Shown piece by piece: positions 56,001 to 64,000 of a DNA stretch of 64,000 bases. Source of the stretch: Aporrectodea caliginosa (taxonomy: Eukaryota; Annelida; Clitellata; Crassiclitellata; Lumbricidae). The stretch is taken from contig JACEVL010000831.1 in assembly GCA_020284085.1 (NCBI GenBank), positions 355,001 through 419,000 on the forward strand, read 5' to 3'. Numbering within the stretch: the stretch's first letter is position 1; every line of letters starts with the position of its first letter. The notes under the pieces are model-generated. The model had not been told where the DNA came from, did not search any database, and worked only from the letters and a program-made list of their open reading frames with translations. The position numbers and the translations under genes are program-made.

Positions 56001-58318
56001 TGTCAGAACTGTCATAATGTATTAGCACTGGCTGCTCAAGCATAACCAATTGCCATGTGTCATATGCTAGCATCCTTTACGATCAATTTTAGATACTTTC
56101 AGATTAGACTAGGGGATGCAGAACAGTCTTGAATCTGATGAAGTTGCTGTTAGCACCCATTTAACCTTGTGAGGTACATTCATCAGAAATCATATTAAAT
56201 TAAATCCAGGATGTTGTACAGTCAAACTAGTGTTTCATTGTTGAATGCCGAGACTACCTGCTGTAGTTGTCTCCAAAGGACTATAAAAAGAAAGATCAGC
56301 AAAAGCACATCAAAATTACCAGTTCTAATTACCAGCCGTTTCCAAGTTTTATTTCCTAAACATGATCACATTCATGATTGTTTAATGATCACAGCTAATT
56401 AATTAGTAATCACGTCCACATTTACAGCAAATAACTCATTGTCTGGTAAGCACATTTTAGGCAGACTCACTTGAATCGGTTGTTGATGATGAGTCAGGTA
56501 CTGATCCTCGTATAGCTGTCCATCCCCAGCTGCCATGCTTTCATCATGCTGTCCCTCTCCATCTTCCTCCTCCTCCTCCTCTTCACCCATGCTGGCATCA
56601 CCATTCTGCAGGGCGTGCTGATATTCGGCATTCTCTGGGTCGTGCATTGCCAGATGGCGCAACATATTGCCCTGATGCACAAACACTTTACCACACTCCT
56701 TGCAAGTGTGCTCCTTGTTTCGAGGGGTCGGCGGGATGTAGTCCGGGTTGTGATAAAGGTTTATGTGTCGCCGTAGCAGCTGCTTCTGTCGGAACGACTG
56801 ATCGCACGTGCTGCACCGGTACGGCTTCTCACCCGTGTGCGTCAGGATGTGGCTCTCCAGGTGGCGCTGCATCAGCGCCGAGTATGGACAAAGCTCGCAC
56901 CGGAAGCACTTCTGACCGTCGTGTGTACGAGTGTGAATCTTGTACGTGTAGCGATCCGGGAATGACTTGCCGCACTTCTTGCACTGAAGCGGGCGATCGC
57001 TCGTGTGAATCTTAAGAACGTGGTTCTTGAGGTCTGTCTTCCGGCCGCACGTCGTAGGGCACAGCTCGCACTGGAACACTGGCTTGTTGCCGCTGTGGAT
57101 CAACTTGTGAGACTTGAGGCTGTTGCTCTGTGTGAAGTGCATGTCGCAGATGTCGCAAACGTACGGCTTCTCTCCTGTGTGAACCCGCAGGTGGCGTTTT
57201 AGTTTGAACGAGTCGGGACTGGCGTACATGCAGTGCGGGCATTGGAATGGCCGTTCACCCGTGTGTGACCGCACGTGTCGCTTCAGCTTGCTCAGCTCCA
57301 CGCTCGCGTAGTCACACTCGGTACACTTGTGCGGCTTTTCGTAGGTGTGACGGTAGCGAACGTGTCTGATCAGTTCCCCAGATGTTGTAAAACAGGATTC
57401 GCACTCCTTGCACTTATTTGGTCGAATGCCCTTGTGAGTGTTGACGTGGTTCTGGAGCGCGATCGACGTCTTGAAAGTGCGACTGCAAATAGTGCACTTG
57501 TAAGGGCGCTCCTCGGAGTGTGCTCGCATGTGCCGCGCCAGAAGGAAGCGCTTGGGACTTGTGTAGTTGCAGTAGTTGCACATGAGTTGCATCGGCATCC
57601 CAAGCGACTGAGACCGGGCGTTGGCCTTTCCTCGCTTGCCGTCCTCGGCATTTTGCATGCCTTCGGCCTTCAGTTCTTCTTCTTTGTAATCAAAAACTGA
57701 CATATCCGTGTTAGCATTTCCACCTTTGTCGTCGTCTGGCTGTGAAACTATCAGCATGTAACTGACTTCACCGCTTTGGTTTACCTCTGACGGCACAATC
57801 GTTACAGTCTGAAATGGACCGGCCCCAGACAACCCAGCATGCACCTGAACTTCTTCAGCACCAGCGTTTTCGTGACTGTTAACATTTACTGCAGCATTGG
57901 GATCATGCAAGGCATTCACCTGCATCTGACTCAGAACGGACTGGTCCTGAAAGCCCGTCTCTGGCAAGGCTGAAGTCAAGGCATAGGACGCATCTTGGCC
58001 TTCGACCTCTCCGTTTGTAGTCAGTATTTGGATACCACTGTCGCTTACCCTGATCGTGCCCATGACCGACTGCGGCAGCTGCTTGCCCATCTGGTCCTGG
58101 TGGGCTCCCTCCTGTTTGAACCCCACCGGAATGGCGGCCGTCTGGTAGACGACGCCTTCGTCAGTCGTATACAGAGCATTGGTCGCAACAATGGAACCAT
58201 CCGCTGTCGTATATGCAAAACTCTGTCCCTGCTCAGCAATTTCTTTGTTAAAGTCCGTCAAATAGCTCTCTATGTCCTGTAGAGTATGTGATCGATTTGT
58301 GTCTGGAATGCCTTCCAT
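53065..58318 (-). CDS. CTCF: CTCF, eleven-zinc-finger insulator protein
   Basis: DNA-binding architectural factor that blocks enhancers and anchors cohesin loops in the nucleus. Coding exons on the minus strand: 58318-56471, 55833-55606, 55047-54608, 53836-53754 and probably 53078-53065, with matching phases and about 871 residues (human 727). The first coding exon has an acidic/Gln N-terminus, then eleven C2H2 fingers (about residues 245-565) with CTCF-type sequences in order, including TSGELIRHVRYRHTYEKPHK, CDYASVELSKLKRHVRSHTG and FRQKQLLRRHINLYHNPDYI. Later exons give AT-hook-like RGRPPK and RPRGRPRK and a tract of about 100 mainly Glu residues. The start at 58318 has a good AAAATGG context just after an acceptor at 58342. 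The last exon is uncertain: phase 1 gives EVDS-stop, another phase gives KLTANGITLDWMTREQNPVF. AATAAA on the minus strand at 52962-52957 could end the transcript. Confidence 0.95.
53754..53836 (-). CDS. CTCF: CTCF exon with basic motif
   Basis: Minus-strand acceptor TTTTCAGTAG and donor TTTG|GTATGA. Encodes KRPADGSPGVNSSKRIKRES, a likely bipartite nuclear localisation signal. Confidence 0.7.
54262..54520 (-). repeat. SINE-like repeat in CTCF intron
   Basis: The end ATTGTAATTACGACCATTTATATAGCG resembles 1262-1310. The remainder (GGCCCCAGAGCAAGACCACA, GATGGGCACCATGTGGGCCC) has no tRNA-like boxes that I can place with confidence. Confidence 0.45.
54608..55047 (-). CDS. CTCF: CTCF exon with AT-hooks and acidic tract
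   Basis: Minus-strand acceptor CATGTGCTAG and donor ATAAG|GTAAGA. Encodes ESDEDYVPTTTPRRGRGRPP, a second RPRGRPRK hook, then about 100 residues of Glu with Ala, Val and Pro, written mostly with GAG/GAA triplets and so length-unstable. Confidence 0.88.
55606..55833 (-). CDS. CTCF: CTCF exon 3
   Basis: Minus-strand acceptor GTCTGGTTCTAG and donor CAAGAT|GTATGA, phase 0 on both sides. Encodes LQLVQGEEGQQVYIQIDSSL, an acidic middle and a basic VRRRSRKGLAL end. Confidence 0.8.
56471..58318 (-). CDS. CTCF: CTCF exon 2, start codon and all zinc fingers
   Basis: 616 codons. Donor on the minus strand is ATTCAA|GTGAGT at 56470. All eleven fingers sit in one exon, unlike the multi-exon arrangement in vertebrates. 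The reverse-strand open frames over it are shadows. Confidence 0.95.
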
Positions 58319-58434
58319 TTTAGCAGTTAGAGAAATTGTTTCTGTATAACACAAAACACTGATATTAATTTCTTGTTTCTAACATCATGCAACCCAAAAT
58401 ATTCTTAGAAGACAGCAGTTCCTTAAGCAAGCCT

Positions 58435-58712
58435 GGGGACAGCCATGGCAATGAAGTGTTAGTAACTTCACTTTCTTAACCTTGGCATATGAGGGTGGGT
58501 GGCCCATCCTCTCCTTAGCCATCTGGTCTATCCACTGACCATGTGCAGTCAGTGTACTCACTATTGCTGGAGTTGACTAATAATAATAATACTAGCAGCA
58601 CAAGAGGAGCAAAAATCTTGAAACAGATTACTGCCCTGGTGGGAATTTGATCCCGACCTCTCAGTTCACAGTCCAGCATGCTAATCACTAGACTACAGCA
58701 TATCCTCCAAAA
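58435..58712 (-). mobile_element. tRNA-like SINE, minus strand
   Basis: On the minus strand: A-box-like TAGTCTAGTGATTAGCATG, B-box-like GGGATCAAATTCCC, then body words shared with 46975-47270. It lies just upstream of CTCF exon 2, in the first intron. Confidence 0.75.
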
Positions 58713-59800
58713 TTCTTAACTAGTATAAAATAATTTCATTACTATCAAGACATTGGTTTTAAATAATTAAGTTTGCTTGTGAACAAAATTCTGTGGCACA
58801 AGTTGATTACGCATGCCTTTTCTGGCAATCCTAGTGACAAAAATGTTTGGAAAAAGTAGTGAAATCAAATTCTGCTTTTGGTCATATTGAAACTATTGCT
58901 AAATTATTTTTCTATGGATGCAAGCGTGTTATCGTATTCTTTGCACTTCGTTAGTGTGGCTCATACATTACAGTGGGTGCGGCCCGAACCCCGAATCGAA
59001 TTTCAGCCAGATCCCCAAAATCGATTTTTTAAGTGCGTGACACTAAACTGTGTTATCAACAACACTAACAGGACAATACAATATGGTATTACACTAGAAT
59101 TACAAATAAACATGTGAACTCATGAATAGTTTTCGGGAGTTGGGCTGCTGTCTATAAAACTGTTTTCGGGAAATTGGGCTTGTGTATTTTCTGCGTTTTC
59201 AGAGATTTGGGTTCACCCCATTGCAGTCACTGATGACCACGAGCAGCCTGAAAAGGAAAGTGGTCTGTTTAAGCACCTGATGCCTTTGGAAGATAGAAAC
59301 TCCTGGAACTGCAGAAACAACAAAGAGATCAGGACAAGAAATATAGAAGTTTTGACAGTCCTCGAGAACAGATTTTGGAGTTTGAGTGTGCTGTAATTAA
59401 CACAAAGTCAGAGGACTGGCAGCGGCCACAAGGATTAAAATACACTGATCACTGAAAAACAATACAGTAGACATCCATATCTAAATAAAGGCTTTGAGCG
59501 CCTTTCACTTTTGGCGCTGAAAATGCGGAATTTCCGCATACGATTAAATCAGCAAAATTACAATGCATAAAAATTTAGTGACATTTGTTGGTAACCAAAC
59601 GCTTACATGGTACTACAGAAAGACCTCTATGTCCGTCCATAATCGTCTTTTTAAAGTAGTAATATTTTTCCACTTAGTGAAAACATGTAGTATTGCGAAT
59701 ACGCTGGTAACCCGGATTAACATTTTGTCATATTACAGGGAATGAGAGTTTACAATACACTACATTGCATACACAAAGCGAATAAAATTTACTTAATCTG
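58713..59800. other. CTCF upstream intron, AT-rich
   Basis: No coding region. 58968-59240 may be a degenerate element: it starts CAGTGGGTGCGGCCCGAACC and ends GGGTTCACCCCATTGCAGTC ACTG, with only partial inverted similarity. Confidence 0.4.
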
Positions 59801-59839
59801 GAATTAAGCCGGGTTTATTACGACTGGTGGCAAAACTCG

Positions 59840-60545
59840 GTTCTTTGAAGGGGAACTCTAGCGTTTAAGTCGACCATTAAACATGCGGCGCCACTCTAGC
59901 GATTCCCAGTACTGTTAATCTCGCCTGCAAATGGCGTCCATCATCAATTTCCATTTTTTCCAACGGTCGACGGCGCCATTAAAAACGTCAAAAATTGGAC
60001 ATTTTCGGCAAACTTCGACGCGAAAACACAGCGATTAGATCGTAAATCAGAAATTACAAAATTCTGTTAGGAAAAATGACCGCTTACCGCGCGATATCTA
60101 GCGAGTTTTGACGGTTTTCATCGCTTGAGGGCGTCCCAGAATAACGAAGAACCTCTTGTTGGGCCAAGATGCGAAACTGCGCATGCGCCGCTCCAAGTGC
60201 ATCCTGGGAGGGACGCCTAAACCGGAACCGGAAACACCATGCTCTTTACATATACATGTAGTTTTACGTTTTTGACGTATTATTTCCTATAATCAGATCA
60301 CTGTAGTACATTCGAATTGTCGACCGAATCGTTTCTTTCCGACCGATCTTCAAATTTCATTAAAGGTGCAGTGCGCGTTTTCTTTACACTGTAAAGTAAT
60401 TAAATTCTCATCCTTTTAACTTTACCGTTTACTTCCTTCTTTGGCATACTGTTGTTGTTTGATCTGGAACTGGTTCTCTGCTTCCGGTTGCGATGTAACG
60501 CGCAGTTAGCGAATATACATTTGGTGCACGTCAGAAATTGAACCG
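59840..60545. promoter_or_regulatory. probable bidirectional CTCF/MED22 promoter
   Basis: CpG-rich relative to its surroundings. Contains TGCGCATGCGC (60178-60188), the NRF1-type palindrome, a YY1-like CCAAGATGCG just before it, and ETS-like ACCGGAAC and CCGGAAAC at 60220-60235. A minus-strand donor GCG|GTAAGC at 60087 fits a noncoding first CTCF exon. A plus-strand donor AACCG|GTGAGT at 60546 fits a noncoding first MED22 exon. Start sites would then lie between about 60100 and 60300. Confidence 0.55.
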
Positions 60546-60719
60546 GTGAGTGTAACATGACAAAATACTGGTTTTATAATAAAACATTAAGAATAAGAGC
60601 TTTCCTAATTTACAAACGCCTCATTTTACTTTGAAAGTTGACGGCACAAGCTGCATGCTGATTTTCACGTAATTTTAGATCATTGCAGCGTCAAACCAAT
60701 AGGAAAAGTAAGTAAGTCT

Positions 60720-61090
60720 TACTATTTTAAACCCATGGTTATTGGGCACGGATAAAATGCTGATTGGTCAGCATTTTACCCAACAGCCAAATCAGCAACT
60801 CAAAGGGTAAAATGCTGATTGAAATCCAGTGATCAAAGAAGACAATGCATTTTTTCAGTATTGTTAAAACAATATTGAAAACAAAAAGTGTAACCAATTA
60901 ATAAAGACATTGAAATCCAGGCAATACACGCAGTGATCAAAGAAGATATTACACCTTGTTGTTTTATATATTGTTTCATTTAACAAATGCAAAACTGTTA
61001 ATGAAGAGACTGAAATCCAGACAAGCAGTGATCAAAGAAGACAATACACTTTGTTGTCTTCAGTAGGGTATTTTAATCAACAAATGCAAA
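60720..61090. repeat. MED22 intron repeats: AAAATGCTGATT palindromes and tandem GAAATCCAG units
   Basis: AAAATGCTGATTGGTCAGCATTTT at 60755-60778 is an almost perfect palindrome. Three units of GAAATCCAG followed by CAGTGATCAAAGAAGA are spaced about 90-100 bp apart at 60821-61065. AATCAGCATTTTACCCATCA recurs at 61565-61605. Confidence 0.65.
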
Positions 61091-61841
61091 ACTTTTAAAA
61101 CACTTATTACTTATAAATACCCCCAAATAATTGTGTAGCTTATTATAAATTTTGGAGAGTTCACTTATATTGGATAGGAATAATTGTAGTCATGAGTGAT
61201 ATCTGCGAGTGTTTTAATAGTCAATCAATAAATGCAATTGTTACTCGACTTATGGGTGAATTCATTATTCATGGTCAGAAGATTGTAAGAAGGATAATTG
61301 GAATGTTGATGGATATCGTTGGCGTTTTTGTGAATCTGCAAAAGAAAGAAAATGTGGTAGTGGCCTATGCGACAGAATGTATTTCCAGATCTATGCCGGT
61401 TCCAAGTCATGGAGCAAGTGCTTCACCACAACAGCATATTTTCGAAAGGATCGTCCAAATTGTGTCGTCGTCAACTAAACCATGATGAGAACATCGCAGA
61501 TTGTTACTTTCTATTGTTGCAATCAGCATTTTTGAACAGCTTTTTACCCATCAGTCAGCATGACCAATCAGCATTTTACCCATCACCAAACAGCAAATCA
61601 GTATTTTACCTGTTCCCAAGTTTATACGGTTGTAGGCGTCACTATCAGTTTTCGAAATGAATTTTACAGTAACCTGCACAAAATTTATGGTGTTCACTGA
61701 TATACCAAATTTTATCATAAATGTTAATAATAGTTTTGATGTGTTATATTGCAATGTAATATCACTGGGCATTGATATTACATTGTAAGGGCTAGTATTT
61801 ATTTCAATATATGTGATAAAGTGTTTGGTTCTTGTTGTCAG
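61091..61841 (+). other. rest of MED22 first intron, possible transposon remnant
   Basis: One frame at about 61290-61480 reads WNVDGYRWRFCESAKERKCG, faintly like zinc-ribbon/transposase N-terminal pieces, but it is too short and broken to assign. The acceptor TTCTTGTTGTCAG ends at 61841. Confidence 0.35.
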
Positions 61842-61860
61842 GATATTTCAACCCTGCAAG

Positions 61861-62295
61861 ATGACACAACCGCAAAGCAAAGCCATCCCTCAGTCGAAGG
61901 AGGCTCAACTAAAAACATATCAGAAGCGTATGAAAGATGACATCGGTGCAATGTATGATAATTTTCTTGAAATCATACGAATGGCACGAATGGAAGACGA
62001 CAGTTCAAGTCAGGTTACACGAGCTTCGCAAGCAGCACAGGATCGCTGTGAAATCGAAGTGCGATCTGCAAACATGGTCCGTGCGGCAGAGTCACTTATG
62101 AAACTAATATCGGACATGAAACAGTTTTTGGTACTGAATGACTTTCCTCACGTCAATGATTCGATTATGCATCAGACAAATTTCTGTCGCCAAATGCAAA
62201 ATAAGATTGATACCACTCTTCTGCTGCTTCGTGACGACATGTCAAATGAGTTGTTTGAAATGGAAGAGGAATATTACTCTTCACAGTACAAATAA
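61861..62295 (+). CDS. MED22: Mediator complex subunit 22 (Surf5)
   Basis: Head-module subunit of Mediator, which bridges enhancer-bound activators to RNA polymerase II. 144 residues in one coding exon, close to the 140-residue short human isoform and lacking the Ser/Ala/Pro-rich tail of the 200-residue form. Conserved blocks: LPQSKE-like IPQSKEAQLKTYQKRMKDDI near the start, NMVRAAESLMKLISDMKQFL and VLNDFPHVND in the middle, and LFEMEEEYYSS at the end, all helical. The ATG lies 20 bases after an acceptor at 61841, with a noncoding first exon inferred to end at 60545. Divergently arranged from CTCF. Confidence 0.95.
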   Translation: MTQPQSKAIPQSKEAQLKTYQKRMKDDIGAMYDNFLEIIRMARMEDDSSSQVTRASQAAQDRCEIEVRSANMVRAAESLMKLISDMKQFLVLNDFPHVNDSIMHQTNFCRQMQNKIDTTLLLLRDDMSNELFEMEEEYYSSQYK

Positions 62296-62404
62296 CTCGC
62301 CTGTCGAATAGTTTCAAACATTTGTCTGGATTTAGTTGTCGTAACAACAGTTGAGAGCTATGATCGCTGCATTTGTGCTTAGAAATCTCTCCGTGCTTGC
62401 GAAT

Positions 62405-62419
62405 ATTAAAGTTATTAAA
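62405..62419 (+). promoter_or_regulatory. MED22 poly(A) signal (two ATTAAA)
   Basis: ATTAAA occurs at 62405-62410 and 62414-62419, about 110 bases after the stop codon. Confidence 0.55.
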
Positions 62420-64000
62420 ACTTAGACTTGTAAGCAAATATTGCAGTTTTGTTTTACTTATTTTGGAGACCCTGTTGGTATTGGTTGCCCCTGATGTTTA
62501 TTCTATCAGGTGATCTTGACTTTACAACGTTTGCATACTTCTGGGATCTTGAATGGAACTATCTGATAGATTTCTATGAGTCTGTACTGTGGTTTAATTT
62601 CCAAATGAAAATTGGTGCTTGGGATAAATTTGCCAGAGAAATGAGAGTAGAAACATTGGACAATCATAATATTTAAAAGGATCCAAAGCTGGACTTGTGC
62701 AGCATGTCAAAATTATGAAGTAAAGTTAGAATAATGTTAGGACATAATTTGTCTGTTTGTCAAAAGGTAAAAAAATGTTGTGATTATTAAAGAATTTGAT
62801 TTTCTGTGTTTCAGAATTGTTGCTTTTAACAATTTGCCTCTGGCAGCTGCATAGGTTGAAATTTGCCTTGGTCTGAATTCTGATGCATTGGTCAAAATTG
62901 CTGTTATCTTTTGTTGTGGGATTTGTATGATGTTTAGTTGCGTGATGCAGTAATATAGGACATATAGTGCACTGTCTCCGTCTACTCGCTCTCAAATTCT
63001 AGCTGGTAACCACTTCTCCTTCGCTTTTCTCAAAGTCTATTTCTTTTCTTATGGACTTGCACCTCTGAATGGTTCACCATACTAGAGGCACTTTATACAT
63101 GTTTCAATACAATACATGTATACGTGGTTTTTGCATAGCACTTTTAAGAACTTGTGAATATCTGTGAACAATTGTATCCCAAACTTTGAATGCAGAAACA
63201 TTTCTTCAGCTGTATCAGGCTTCACAGTTTAGACACAATTTGGAAGTGTAGGCTTAGCAAGTCCCAAAGAACTGCAGTATCTAGTGGTCATAGATGTATG
63301 TCAGATTACAATTACCTAGCTGACCTGAAAGAGGTCATTCATGGTTAGTGGGCTGCTTGAAATATTGTTGCCTATGCAGAGGAAGATCTTGATTCTGATT
63401 CCATCCTCGGTTGTGCAATTTCTTGCAGTATATGTTACATAGAGACAAACAAAAACTTGAACAACTGGATTATTCAGGTAATGAATAATTAATACATTAG
63501 GTGGTCCATCTTTATCCTCTTTTCTTCCACTGTTCTGCTTTTTGTGTTCTTTCTTTAATCCATTGAGAGGCATAAAAAGCTACTGGAAAACAATGTAGCT
63601 TGTCATTAAAGTGTTAGCATGATCAGACAATATTATGTACATTGTTCTTTAAAATTCTTGTACACGTACTCGGTTTTCTCAAACAGTGTGATTCTGGAGT
63701 TCGGGTAAAACAAGGCCAGGTTAAGGTTAACATTTGCTCTAGCAATGTAAATTAGTGTAAATGGGCATCAAAGGGCAGCTGCAGTTGGGTAATGCCAATT
63801 GCTGAGCAGTGATTCATTTGCTTGAAGTCCCTGCAGAGCAGTCCGTAGGAACATGTTTGTAAAATTGCTTAGTTTCAATTATCTGGAACAATCATTAAGC
63901 CATGGATGAAGCCATTTATAGAGAAACCCTTTAAGGTATATCTAATTAGAGGTTCAGTAGCTGAAGTCATAACCTCTTTAGTTATAACTACTATACTTGA
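62420..64000. other. downstream intergenic DNA, no gene seen
   Basis: A 75-codon frame at 62449-62676 (LEWNYLIDFYESVLWFNFQM) is aromatic-rich but has no recognisable domain or splice context. The rest is AT-rich with no element ends. Confidence 0.45.

Noticed and set aside
56494..58282. Several long frames opposite CTCF (up to 141 codons).
   Set aside because: Reverse-strand shadows of the zinc-finger exon; they lack any independent signal.
61192..61485. 97-codon frame with residues like a Merlin/ISXO2 or FLYWCH zinc motif.
   Set aside because: The suggestive residues are in a different frame from the open one, and key cysteine spacing is not convincing.

Overview
This window is animal nuclear DNA. 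Genes are split by GT-AG introns, microsatellites are abundant, and several classes of DNA transposon, LINE and SINE are present. The proteins (Cas-family scaffold, EPLIN-type LIM protein, SUEL/CUB receptor, CTCF, MED22) are metazoan. The dispersed palindromic word TAGGCCTA, the SUEL-type lectin domain and the repeat landscape suggest a marine deuterostome invertebrate, perhaps an echinoderm. That is an inference; no species marker is present.

Layout. 1-18.9 kb is a gene-poor mosaic of satellites and dead mobile elements. Several elements have recognisable ends and target-site duplications (TSDs): a 1.58-kb hAT relic at 2685-4262, hAT MITEs at 9268-9427 and 12772-13277, a probable Helitron at 16211-16599, and a Foldback-like element at 17881-18721 whose arms are 15-bp tandem repeats bounded by an exact 9-bp TSD. 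18.9-22 kb holds a Cas-family adaptor gene (p130Cas/BCAR1/NEDD9 type) on the + strand, an SH3 exon followed by one very large exon. 22-30 kb is again mobile DNA: a non-LTR reverse transcriptase on the - strand, LINE 3' ends and hAT ends.

30.5-37.4 kb (+) is a LIM-domain gene of the EPLIN/LIMA1 type. Its C-terminal half carries a repeated motif, LPPPxITKNLVxxFKSM, and is disrupted by a 668-bp out-of-frame tandem duplication. 37.4-43.3 kb is intergenic and AT-rich with a GGAT satellite. 43.3-49.2 kb (+) is a seven-exon gene for a secreted-then-anchored receptor: signal peptide, SUEL-like lectin domain, CUB domain, stalk, transmembrane helix and a 250-residue cytoplasmic tail. The reading frame is continuous over all seven exons (710 residues).

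53.0-58.3 kb (-) is CTCF, with eleven zinc fingers, AT-hooks and a very acidic tail. 61.86-62.30 kb (+) is MED22 (Surf5), coded in a single exon. CTCF and MED22 are divergent, and the CpG-rich stretch at 59.8-60.6 kb with an NRF1-type palindrome looks like a shared promoter. The genes are not an operon; the adhesion/actin genes (Cas, EPLIN-like) and the nuclear genes (CTCF, MED22) are simply neighbours.

The most unusual things are the Foldback-like element, the EPLIN-like repeat protein with its frame-breaking duplication, the SUEL-CUB receptor, and the sharp change in TAGGCCTA density near 29.4 kb.
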